A program made the position numbers and the translations under genes. Shown piece after piece: positions 54,324-64,000 of a stretch of 64,000 nucleotides of DNA (the stretch's first letter is position 1; the number at the start of each line of letters is the position of its first letter). Origin of the DNA: Codonopsis lanceolata (lineage: Eukaryota; Streptophyta; Magnoliopsida; Asterales; Campanulaceae). Where the stretch lies: assembly GCA_013146195.2 (NCBI GenBank), contig CM028378.1:7493350-7557349 (forward strand), in the 5' to 3' direction. Under the pieces are notes generated by a model, which worked only from the letters and a program-made list of their open reading frames with translations, made no database searches and had not been told where the DNA came from.

Positions 54324-54423
54324 NNNNNNNNNNNNNNNNNNNNNNNNNNNNNNNNNNNNNNNNNNNNNNNNNNNNNNNNNNNNNNNNNNNNNNNNNNNNN
54401 NNNNNNNNNNNNNNNNNNNNNNN
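54324..54423. other. Assembly gap of exactly 100 N
   Basis: Second placeholder-size gap. The 160 bases before it (54162-54323) show no gene. The sequence after it is a different retroelement in the opposite orientation. Confidence 0.99.
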
Positions 54424-57400
54424 ACCACTTCCCGAACTCCAATGTCCTCAAGGCGAGCTCGAGACCAGAATTAAAGCTTCATACTCTACCGTTATTCAAG
54501 CTGGAATTTGAAGTCGCAAAGTTTTTTCAAATTTCACGCCTTGCTTCTGTGGTACCAACACTAACCCTAAGGCCACTCCCCAAATCGACTAGCCGAGCCA
54601 TCCATGAAGCCTCAACAATACCCCTGCCTGCCTCTGGGTCTCATCGCCGTTGTCAGCTTTCACTTACTCTACTTCCTACTGATCCTTGAAACTTGTCTCG
54701 CCTACAAAGTCCGCTATAGCTATGCGCCTTGTGCCTTGATCGTCGAGGTTGATAATCAATATCAAACTCCCGCTAACTCAATTGACCAAGTTGAGTAGCT
54801 CTACTCGTAGGTATCGGGCTTATGCAAAATCTTTCGTAAAGGTGAACTGTATACAACAATTGAACGAGTTAAAAAATAAGCTCGAAGTTTCCGAGCAAAG
54901 AATAATGCCAGTAAGCCAATTTCTCTCGCATTAAAATATCTTCCCTCTACATCGAGGGCTTTAGATACATAGTAAACAAAGTGCTTTTGTACATTACCTT
55001 CTTCCCTATCAGAATCCGCAGCTACCGGCCGCTTCTAGCCGCCAAATACACATACAATTTTTCCCCATGATCGGCTACTTAACGTAGGCTGCTGCTTCTC
55101 CTCTGTATATTTCACCACTCCTTCAAAAGCCTTCGCACCTCGTGAGTCCATTCAAACCCCTTTATTACACACTGTTTCTGAGATTCAACTTCATGTCAAG
55201 CTCCTTCGAGATTAGCAAAGTTTTCACCCAAATCCTCTCAAGTCAATGCTCAAGCGCTCCCTTGGTTTTCACCTCACCATATCATCTATATAGGCTTCAA
55301 CATTTCTCCCTATCTCATGAAGCTAAACACCTTGTTAACCATCCTTTGATACGTGGCCCCAAAGATTCTTCAAACCAAAAGGCATCATTTTATAGCACAC
55401 CCCCCCTCGCCGCTCGAAGTCGCTAGAGCCTTGTCGAACCGGCCATCTTAACTTGATGATACCCAGAGTAAGCATCAATAAAACTAAGGAGCTCGAAACG
55501 CCAACCAACTTGTCGATTCTCTAGGAAGGGATAACAATCTTTCTGGGCAAGCCTTGTTCAAACCGTGAAATCAACACACATCCGCCACTTGCCATTCGAT
55601 TTCTTTTACTATAACCACATTAGCCAACAAAGTTGGATAATGGATCTCCCTCGATAATATCGCCTTTGATCAATTTCAACTTCCTCCTGATTGCCCGATC
55701 TTTTCTACCGACAAACCCGGTGTCGCTGATTGGCCTGGCAGTTCTGACAACATTCACCATGCAAGGCCACATCCTCGCTCACCCCTTGCATGTCCTCCTG
55801 TCGCCAAGCCGTATCCGCAATCGCCAATTGCTTGCTCTCGTGTTGCTCGCTCGGCCAAAGCCCGCCCAATCTTAATCTTCTGTAGCTCTGGATTAATGAC
55901 TATCTCTTCCAATTCGCCTCAGCAAATCCCCTCGCTCATCCCAAGCATTTGAGCCGTGTCACACTCAATTTTCATCTTTCTCGCCCGATCTCAACCTTAT
56001 CGAAGCCGATCGCCTCTCCATAGCCTCTACAGTTTCCTCAAGCACCGCCGGCAAAAATTCTCAAAGAAGATCCACTCAACCGGCCGCCTCTAATCCCCGA
56101 CGCCGTTGGTTTCCAAGAATTTAATACTTTGCTTTAAACCTGCTTCGCTCAAATCTTTCCGATACATGCACCAATGGCAACGAGGTAACCGCCTCTGCTT
56201 GGGCATTGATCAATGCCGCATCCGGCTTCATTCTCGATCGTGCTCCCCGACTTCAATGCCTGCATGGAGCCGCCTTCCATCTCCAAATCTTCCTGCATTC
56301 ATCGCGACCACCGATGGTCCTACAAGCACATGAGAAGTTTCCTCGTGCCGATGGTAACCTTCTCGCCGCCATCTTCCAAAGTCAACTTGCCTTTCGAGTA
56401 TCCCTAACATACTCCAAAGATCGACTGGCCGACTACGCAATACACCCACCTGGTCTCAGATAAAATTTTGCCCTCTCGTGGGATTGATGCAACCATCCGA
56501 AATTTGGCCATGCTCTACGCCCAAGATGATGTTATATGGGGACTTCAAATCGACACCATAAAGGTAATCTTTTTCAACCCTCGTTCAAGTCCTCGCCGAT
56601 GAATACCTCCAACTCAAAGGCTCTTCACTGACCTTATGATTTGTAAAACCCTCCGTAGCCCCTGCTGCATGGTTTTAGCGATCATCGCCAACTCCAACCC
56701 TTGAAAACAAGAGTAATACATTACATCTCTAAGATGCTCCAAAGATTCACCAAGATTCTCGGCACAACCCACCCATCGACCAACGCCGAAACTATCAAGG
56801 ATCGCCGTCATGACATTACTCTCGCCAACTCACCGCGAGTAAATCAGATGGTCTGCTCGCCTCTTGCAAAGTCGTTGGTCGATCTACCACTTTGACAAGG
56901 AGTAGATTTGCTTTGCCGAGCCGTGTTTGGGTGAGTTCCTCGTCCATTATGACATTAATAACCCCCCCACCTAATTGGTGGAGCCTCTCGCCGTGAAAGC
57001 ATTCCCTCTGCTTCCTCGGATCTCGCTTGAAGCGGTCCAACCTCCCTCATTGATCAACTCGATGGCCTTTTTCAATGGCCAACATTCTTCAAGAGTATGC
57101 CCATAAGTCATCATGGTAAGCACACCTCTTCGCTCGGTCCCTTTCCCTACCGATTTGATTCATACGGTGGATCGGGAAGCTCTGCTTCGAACCTCATACA
57201 TAATATCCTCGCAACGAACGTATCGAGCGGGTCAAATCCGACTCTGAGAAACTCCTTTGGCCGATCATACCGGACTTGCTCTTGTTATAACCACCACTTC
57301 CACCTCCGGCCGCCTTTACCAGCTCCCGCAGCCTTCACCGCTTTCCTTCTTTTCTTTCTTCGCTGCTTCACCAAGACCATTTCTCTCGTGCTCGCATGAG

Positions 57401-58767
57401 CATCTCTCGCCTGCCTTCTCGGTTCACGCATACTCAACTCGATCGCAAACCACCTTCACCTTCGAGCAAACCAGCCTCAAAGCACAATACCTCTGCCCTG
57501 CTAGCCCTGAACTTGCTCGAGCACCTGGTAAATCTCTCCATAGCTCGCTGTTGATTCACGTGCACCCTCGCTTGACTTTGGACAAGTCGGCCTTGCCTTA
57601 GCTAATGAACCAAATAGCCCCAAAATCGCCAAAAACTTTGTCCGTGAATCCGCCTAATTATTGATCGAGCGCCGTGGCAACGCTCCCATCCAGCCAAAGC
57701 CTTACTCCCCGCAAAGCCCCCACGAAAGCTCTAATCTTCAATGCTTCGCCTCGAGGTCACCAAACCGATCCGAGACTCGAAAGACATCAACCGCCTCTAG
57801 CTTTAGTCTTGCCAAGATACTCCTTTGATGTTTGGAAAAATCAAGCCCCGAAAGCCGGTGGAGCATTCTCGATCCAAGGTGCCAACTGACCAGCAGACGC
57901 ATCCAAAAATTCCCATCAAGAGCTTTACCGCTCCCAAGCCTCCATCCCTGCTTTCAACTCTTCAAAATCTTGCATATTAATGGTTGCAGTGCAAACCACC
58001 CCCCGGCCGAGGTTGTACCGCAGGAGAGGGGCCCCTGGGGTCCCATAACCGCGATGGCTCATGGAGCCCCCACTACCGCGCCACTGCCCTCGAGGTGCAA
58101 TGAAGCCATTAACCAAAAGCCGCCGAATGATGAGACCGCCTAGGAGAGGGAGTCCTATGTCTCCGAGCATAGGATCCCCTGGGTGATCGTGAGCGGCGAC
58201 TACATGCACGTGAACGCCGTGGTGAGGGCGAACGACGCCTACAGCACGCGCGCGGCGACATGATCGAGCCGAATCCTCCAACGCGAGGTCCCAACCTCGA
58301 ATGAACACTAGGGATAACCCTACGACCGGCCTTATTTCCTCGATCGTTACGCTTTGGAATCATGTTCGCGTGGTCGAATGTACAACCAAAGGATGCATCG
58401 GATTTCCGCGTGAAACACCGCCAAAACTGCCCCAAGGCCAACAGTTGGTAAGTGGCTCCAACTCGACGGGCAATGGTGGTTTGCCCATAGCAATCATTTG
58501 TAAATTGAGTTGATGCATCCGACCGAGATAGATGGCTCTTTGGCGTAAAGCTTCTTCACGAAATTCATGGGCTAAACCAACCGCAGCAAGCTCGGCCATC
58601 GACTCAACCCCACGCCTCTGATTCAATTGGTGGCGTGCATCATGGGGTGGAGGGACATTACTCCCGGCAGCCTGATTGAGGCTGTGATTCTGATGTGCCT
58701 CCTCTCTGCGACTGCCACTACCACCGTTTACACCATTCTCCGCCATGAATAGAACTTTTAAAAACAA
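54424..58767 (-). pseudogene. Ty3/gypsy (Tat/Athila-like) gag-protease-RT-RNase H, eroded
   Basis: Read on the minus strand: a Gag N-terminal frame (58767-58360), an arginine/serine-rich block (SPSPRRSR, about 58300), Gag core and a region resembling the gypsy CxxH knuckle (ECWPLKKAIELINEGG type, about 57080), then protease-like remnants (about 56500). RT follows with MPFGLKN (about 55380) and the catalytic YIDD (55292-55281). RNase H-like sequence follows (LYVYLAAS near 55060, EFDIDYQPR near 54750), to the gap. RT-RNaseH with no integrase before RT is the Ty3/gypsy order. Single-base indels occur every few dozen bases, so no frame is intact. Integrase, if present, would lie across the gap. 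Confidence 0.75.
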
Positions 58768-58769
58768 TG

Positions 58770-59520
58770 AATCTCACTAAACGAGACTCTTAATGCCGTA
58801 AAAACACACGCTTTCCTAATGGAACCAACGGATGGCCCAAGAATATTTGGACCCACTCAAATGCCCTAATCCAAGCACTGCTTTCAACGTGCTTACAAAC
58901 TCTCTCGAGCCCAACTCGCAATGAAAGAGAAGAAAGTGAATCGGGCAAGGCACTCCCTCGCAAAAGCCTCCTGCAGTGAATTAGTACAATAAGCTCACAA
59001 TTTGACAGTAGTTTAAGCTAGCTAGGAAAATAGATGCATCTTTCTTCACATTCTACTTTGTTTTTATATCCCACGTAGTGTAACCGCCCACAACGGCTAT
59101 CAACCGCCCATGAACTTATTAATCGCCTACGAACGCTATTAATTGCCCATGATCTTCATGGCCCTTAATAATAGGTATAATAACTAACCCATTAATGAGC
59201 ACTTATCAGGTGGAGGATTTCCCGGACATAACTGTCCTCAGCATTTAACAACTGGTCTTGTCTGTAGAACTCGACTCACCATGCTCGCTCCTTTCTAAGC
59301 GATTTCATCATGCTCGCTTCTTCAAGATTGCTCGCCGACCAAGCCCCCCACCGCGAAGGTACCTTAACATATAAGCATGTGCTCGCTGTCAAGGTCATTG
59401 ACTTTGCCTTGCATTTGATTCTCTAGTTCGGCCTATTATTGGGCTATCCAACGGCCATTGGTAAACCTAGCAAAAATCAAAGTAGTATTTAAAGTCCTGG
59501 CCTTCAATGCTAATGACTAC
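58770..59520 (-). repeat. Probable gypsy 5' untranslated region and LTR portion
   Basis: It lies directly upstream (minus strand) of the gypsy gag. It contains a short repeat series at 59090-59160 (AACCGCCCA...ACGGCTAT, four loosely matching copies of about 25 bp) and no coding frames. LTR borders could not be fixed. Confidence 0.45.
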
Positions 59521-59639
59521 ATTATTATTTTAAAAACATAAAATACAAAATAACTTTTATCGAGATATTACTGCTTTTACGCTAAATATTTTTACGGTTT
59601 GATAGTTTTACAATTTTATGGTTGCGAAAGTTTATATTC

Positions 59640-60060
59640 ATATTTTTTTTTCTTTTTAATTGTTATCGTAATTAACTTAATCAATTAAATTTTTTTCCGA
59701 CTCGAAATTTCATATACAAATTTAAAAAAATAAAAAAAACGTAAGTTTTGTAATTTGAATTTTTTTTTCTTTTTAATTGTTATTGTAATTAACTTAAGCA
59801 ATTTAATTTTTGTCCGGCCGCAATTTCATATACAAACTTTTAATTAATCTCTCTGTTCCGGGCAAAGAGGCCCCGTTTGAAAGTTAATTTTTTAAGAAAA
59901 TAATATTTTTAGTAGTTCATTTCCACAATATATTTTTGTCGGCCCGTTTTGTCCGGCCGCAATTTCGTATACAAATTTTTAATTAATCTCTCTATTCCAG
60001 GCAAAGAGACGTTTGGAAGTCAATTTTTTTAAAAAAATAAAATTTTTAGTAGTTCATTTT
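59640..60060. repeat. Local direct duplications, AT-rich
   Basis: Two overlapping duplications are seen. TTCTTTTTAATTGTTAT..AATTAACTTAA recurs at 59648 and 59767. GTCCGGCCGCAATTTC with TTTTTAATTAATCTCTCT and GGCAAAGAG recurs at about 59812 and 59949. Each spans 115-140 bp. No coding content. Confidence 0.65.
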
Positions 60061-60344
60061 CATAGTGTCTGCTTCATTTATTAATAAATTTTCAAATTGG
60101 CGTCGTGTCATCAGCACGAACAAGAGTACTAGTCAACCTATAATTGTAATACATCTCATCATATACATATTAATTCAATTAAGCAAACAAACCAGCTGCT
60201 AGCTAATTTGTTTAAGCAACCAATTAAAGAGACGTATGCAAATTAAGGTAAACCTCCATCTTAGACTATATATAGATAGTTCTCGTTTGGACAACAATTT
60301 GGAATACTAACATTTTTTAAACTTGTTTACATATATATATTATT

Positions 60345-62219
60345 TGTAGAAATAGATAAAATTTCGGAATAATGGCATAGCATTTCTACTCATATATGGT
60401 GAACATATATATTAGAGTACAATACTTGCTACACAAGTTTAACGCATAGAGTCTAAATACAAAAGAGATTAGGAAACCTAAATACAAGTAAATTAGAAAA
60501 GTATAAACTAACCATAATCATAATATATTGCATTCTCTTATATACCCCCGCAAGATGGATCAACGTTAGGAGAGACCAATCTTGTGAAGAATATGCTGAC
60601 AACGTGCAAGTTGGCAATGAGAGGGAGTGGTCGGTGGCGAACTGGTGAGGGAGGGGTCTTCGGCGAGCTGGTGATCGAGAGCTTAGACCTGCGAGGAAAC
60701 CTTGGTGTGCTTGAGGAGCGAGTTGTTGAGGAATGAGTTTTCGCCGAGCTGAGGAGAGCCTGGATTTGCCATGGAGACCTTGGTGTGCTCGAGAAGCGAG
60801 CTGATGAGGAAGGAGTCTTCGTCGAGCTTGTGAGAGTCGGATTCTGAAGAGTCCTTGATGTGCTCGATAGGCAAGCAATTAAGGGAGGAGTCTTCAACGA
60901 GCTGGTGAGAGCCGGGTTTGGCCGAGGAGTCCTGAGTTGCTCGAGGAGTAAGCTATGGAGGGAGGGTCTCGGTGAGCTGGTGAGAGTCGGGTTTGCCGAG
61001 GATGTCGAAGCTACTCGAGGAGCGAACAGTTGAGGGAAAACGTGAGGTGAGAGAGACCTCGACGAGCTGATGAGAGCCGGGTTTATCGAGGAATCGTGAG
61101 TTACTCGAGGAACGAACTGTTGAATGGAGACTTCGGCGAGCTGGTAAGAGTCGGGTTTGCCGAGGATGTCGGAGTTGCTCGAGGAGCGAATAGTTGAGGG
61201 AGAACGTGAGGTGAGAGGAGCCTCAACGAGCTGGTGAGAGCCGAGTTTGCCGAGGAGTACGTGAGTTGATCAAGGAGCGAGCTGTTGAGTGAGGACTTCG
61301 GCGAGCTGGTGAGAGCCGAGTTCACCGAGGAGTCCTTGGGATGTGCGAGGAACGAGTAGTTGAGGAAAGGCGTCGGTGAGATGGGCCTTGGTGATCTGGT
61401 GAGAGCCTGGGTTTGCCAAGGAGTCCGTGAGTTGCTCGAAGAGCAGGGAGAGGTCTTAACAAGTGGTGTGAGAGGCCATGAGATGTCGAGGTGTGGGAGG
61501 AGCGACGGCTGTGATGGGAGGAAGGTTTAATTTGGTGGAAGTAAGGTTGGCGGTGGCTATGGTGGAAGGAGGTTTAGGATTGCGGAAGTTTGGTTAACGG
61601 CGGCTGAGAAAGGACGTCGGCAAGCTGGTCAGAGCTTGGTTTGCCGATGTGTCCTTTAGTTGCTCGAGGGGGGTGGAGAAGTCTCGACAGGTGGTGTCTG
61701 TAGCCATGAGTTATCGAGGTAAGGGAGGGGTGGCGGTTGTGGTGAGGTTGGCAGCGGCTGTGGAAGAAGGTTTAGTTTGGCTGAAGTTTGGTTGACGGTG
61801 GAAATTGCCGAATCTAAGTTTGGGGTTGTTGGTCAAATCTGAGTTGGCAGGGACTGAAGGATTGACAAGGATGGAAGATGACGGACCTGATCAAGTGGGT
61901 GACTGGAGGCGGCACTTTGGTAAGAGGTGACGCTTTGTTGGGAGACGATCAGAGGGTGTATAGAGGCGAAAGATTGGTTGGCGGTGGCTATTATGGGAGG
62001 GAGTTTAGGGTTGCGGAAGTTTAGTGGTTTTAGGGTTTAAGAGTGAGGCTCTGATACCATGTAGAATTAGATAAAATTTATGAATAATGATATAGCATTT
62101 CTATTGATATAGTGAACATAAGATTACAATAGTTGTTATACAAGTTTAACCTAGAGAGTCAAAATATAAAAAAGATTTGGAAACCTAACGATAATTATAA
62201 TATATTATATTCTCTTATA
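60345..62219 (-). mobile_element. Small non-autonomous copia derivative (1.9 kb) with tandem-repeat body
   Basis: Terminal direct repeats at 60345-60542 and 62060-62219 share TGTAGAA(A/T)TAGATAAAATTT on the plus strand and CATTCTCTTATA-type ends. On the minus strand, TGGTATCAGAGCC (62059-62047) is a perfect tRNA-iMet primer-binding site next to the 5' LTR, and GCGGGGGTA (about 60550) is the purine tract. Just before it, the frame ends KIGLSNVDPSCGGI-stop, the typical copia pol C-terminus. Flanks TTATT and TTATC match in 4 of 5. The middle is a tandem repeat and not gag-pol. Confidence 0.75.
60640..61480 (-). repeat. Tandem repeat array inside the copia derivative
   Basis: About eight to ten diverged units of 50-120 bp carry CGAGCTGGTGAGAGCCGGGT, TTGCCGAGGA and GAGTTGCTCGAGGAGCGA. 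The minus-strand translations repeat motifs such as SSARRKLIPQQL and HQGF in short frames (60878-60453, 60897-60538, 61325-61101). A further partial unit lies near 61615-61680. The long open stretches on the minus strand come from the GC-rich repeat and are not evidence of a gene. Confidence 0.7.
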
Positions 62220-62709
62220 TTATCTATATATGTATGCGGCGAGTGGAGGTAAACATATATAATCAAAATATATATTCAATTATTCATTCATAGTCTGTAA
62301 TTAATTTTGTACTAGTTAGAAGTAAATATATATATACATATGTTTATCGTGACCCAAGAAGTTGGAGCACTGAACTCCAACAACGAACCACAAGAAAAGA
62401 AATTGATGTTGAATTTATTAAGATGTAGCGTTGCTTCGACGAACATTCCATGAAGTATGTACGAAGCAGCTGGTTTAAGAAAAGGACACTCTTTAAATTT
62501 AATTAATCACCACACCATATATACAATAACTACATACATAAATTCAATGTCCACCGGTGTGAGTCTTACTGTTACCTCTTTCTTTAATTTAGTGCACAAT
62601 TTAAAACTAATTAATTACTCCAAACTCTCCAAAGTCCAAACAAACTTTCTCTTCATTCATCAACCATAATCACTACAAGAGGTGTGCTCATTTGTCTGTC
62701 TAGACTGCT

Positions 62710-62710
<1 letters not shown>
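62220..62710. other. AT-rich spacer, no gene seen
   Basis: No recognisable coding, RNA or transposon feature. One short frame at 62457-62669 has no family resemblance. Confidence 0.5.
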
Positions 62711-62711
<1 letters not shown>

Positions 62712-62748
<37 letters not shown>

Positions 62749-63803
62749 AAGTTGGTGAGGAGCACTATGGTTGTGCCACCTCACCACCTTTAGATAAATC
62801 TTCATTCTAAATCATCCATGTGAAAGTTTTAAAAACCTTTGGTTTTCTAGCCATTAGCTAATAATAATACCTAATAACAATCACTATGATAAGGGGTATT
62901 AGTATTAGTATATATAACTTCTTCTATTGTCAATAGAAGAAGACTTATATTTAAAAACTTTTACAACTAACATTACTTCTAACCAATGTGTGATAAAACT
63001 CTTCAAGGTTAGATATTACTTCTAATGACTCACTTTTAACATCATACTTTAAGCTTTGATATCTTATTCATCCAAAACTTGATTTGGACAAATAAATATA
63101 TAATTTCGATGTTCTTGCCGAGTAGAACACGTTTACACAATTACTTTTGTCAACAAACAAATGACACGTAAAGAAATTTGTGCCTCAAGTTGCACAATTT
63201 CTTTTACTAAAAACACTAATTTTTTAATAAGTATTATACTTTAACTCTTGATATCTTATTCATCCAAAACTCAATTTGGACAAATAAATATATCATTTCG
63301 ATGCTCTCACCAAGTAGAACACATTTGCACAATTACATTTACCAACAAACAAATGACACGTAAAGAAATTCATGCCTCAAGTTGCACAATTTCTCTCACT
63401 AAAAACACTAATTTTTTTTAACAAGTATTATACTTTAAGTCTTGATATCTTATTATCAAAAACTCAATTTGGACAAATAAATATATCATTTTGATGCTCT
63501 CACCGAGTAGAATACATTTGCGCAATTACCTTCGTTAACAAACAAACGATACGTAAAGAAATTCGTGCCTCAAGTTACACAATTTCTTTCACAAAAACAC
63601 TAATTTTTCAACAATAGAAGAGATGTATCCCACATTGGTTAGAAATTGATGTTGGTTTTAAAAATTTATTATTAAGTACCAATAGAAGAAATGCATCATG
63701 ATTTATCATACATTGGTTGGAAAGTGATGTTGATTTTCAAAGTCACTAGAAAACCAAAGGTGGTGATTTGGCACAACCAAAGGTGGTGATAGTGCTCCTC
63801 ACC

Positions 63804-63837
<34 letters not shown>
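62712..63837. mobile_element. Fold-back element flanked by (AT)n, carrying a satellite-like array
   Basis: The left arm from 62752 (TTGGTGAGGAGCACTAT, GGTTGTGCC, CTTTGGTTTTCTAG) pairs with the right arm ending at 63806 (CTAGAAAACCAAAGG, GGCACAACC, ATAGTGCTCCTCACCAA). Both ends are bounded by pure (AT)n tracts (about 62712-62745 and 63808-63835). AT microsatellite insertion targets are typical of some fold-back/MITE families. The interior is the repeat at 63030-63600 plus CACATTGGTTAGAAA boxes. Confidence 0.65.
63030..63605. repeat. Three tandem copies of an approximately 192-bp unit
   Basis: Units are marked by TTGATATCTTATT at about 63056, 63247 and 63441, then TTTGGACAAATAAATATAT, CCGAGTAGAA/CCAAGTAGAA, AAACAAATGACACGTAAAG and TGCCTCAAGTTGCACAATTT. 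Similarity between units is high and size is near that of plant satellite monomers. They lie wholly inside the fold-back element. Confidence 0.75.
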
Positions 63838-63838
<1 letters not shown>

Positions 63839-64000
63839 AAAATATTTTTACAATTATTACCAATAGAAGATGTATATCTCACATTGGTTAGAAAATGATG
63901 TTGAGTTTAAATTATTTTATATTATAACACATTGTTTAAAAAGAAAATGTTAGATTTTAAAGTCTTTAAAAAGACTAAAGACTTTCACTTTTACAAGAGA

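Noticed and set aside
56106..58513. Many plus-strand frames in the last third of the window
   Set aside because: They are antisense to the eroded minus-strand gypsy gag-pol; the conserved motifs (YIDD, MPFGLKN) are on the minus strand.
60453..60897. Minus-strand open frames of 119-141 codons as a host gene
   Set aside because: They consist of repeat units plus the last codons of a copia pol and end at the purine tract and LTR, so they belong to the retroelement derivative.
1..64000. tRNA or rRNA genes
   Set aside because: No cloverleaf-like or rRNA-like sequence was recognised. The tRNA-related matches are retroelement primer-binding sites only.

Overview
This window is nuclear DNA from a flowering plant, most likely a eudicot. 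It is AT-rich, full of LTR retrotransposons and MITEs, has spliced genes with GT-AG introns, and carries a plant-type penta-EF-hand gene of the CML49/CML50 kind. I cannot name the species. Two runs of exactly 100 N (15478-15577 and 54324-54423) mark scaffold joins of unknown true size.

Layout. 1-1398: a short tandem repeat and a broken SANT/NAM-like ORF of the kind found beside PIF/Harbinger transposases. 1399-15477: a minus-strand Ty1/copia element of Sirevirus type (gag, pol, a third proline-rich ORF, 1.26-kb LTR), split by a 3.7-kb non-coding LTR-like insertion at 9354-13074. 15578-23684: a second, nearly identical copy of the same family on the plus strand, so the two copies lie head to head around the first gap. 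23685-28070: a Tat/Ogre-like LTR end with primer-binding site, a roughly 190-bp tandem repeat, and a truncated minus-strand Ty3/gypsy element with a 2.1-kb LTR. 28071-31750: AT-rich intergenic DNA with a MULE-like element, a long fold-back and microsatellites.

31759-48450 holds the one apparently intact host gene. Twenty-nine exons join in one open frame of 5,052 nt (1,683 codons plus stop). They encode seven consecutive CML49/50-like penta-EF-hand modules joined by proline/tyrosine-rich linkers. Known members of this family carry one module. Inside the array, each module's last exon runs without a stop into the proline-rich first exon of the next; only module 7 has a stop. Introns carry a MULE with a perfect 9-bp target duplication and several MITEs.

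48503-64000 is repeat DNA again: a MITE, a Sirevirus-like LTR fragment, a Ty1/copia element with paired LTRs but no visible reverse transcriptase, an eroded minus-strand Ty3/gypsy gag-pol, a small copia deletion derivative whose body is a tandem repeat, and a fold-back element carrying a roughly 192-bp satellite-like repeat.

The main discovery candidate is the seven-module penta-EF-hand gene. Everything else is transposon biology, with some unusual structures listed under findings.
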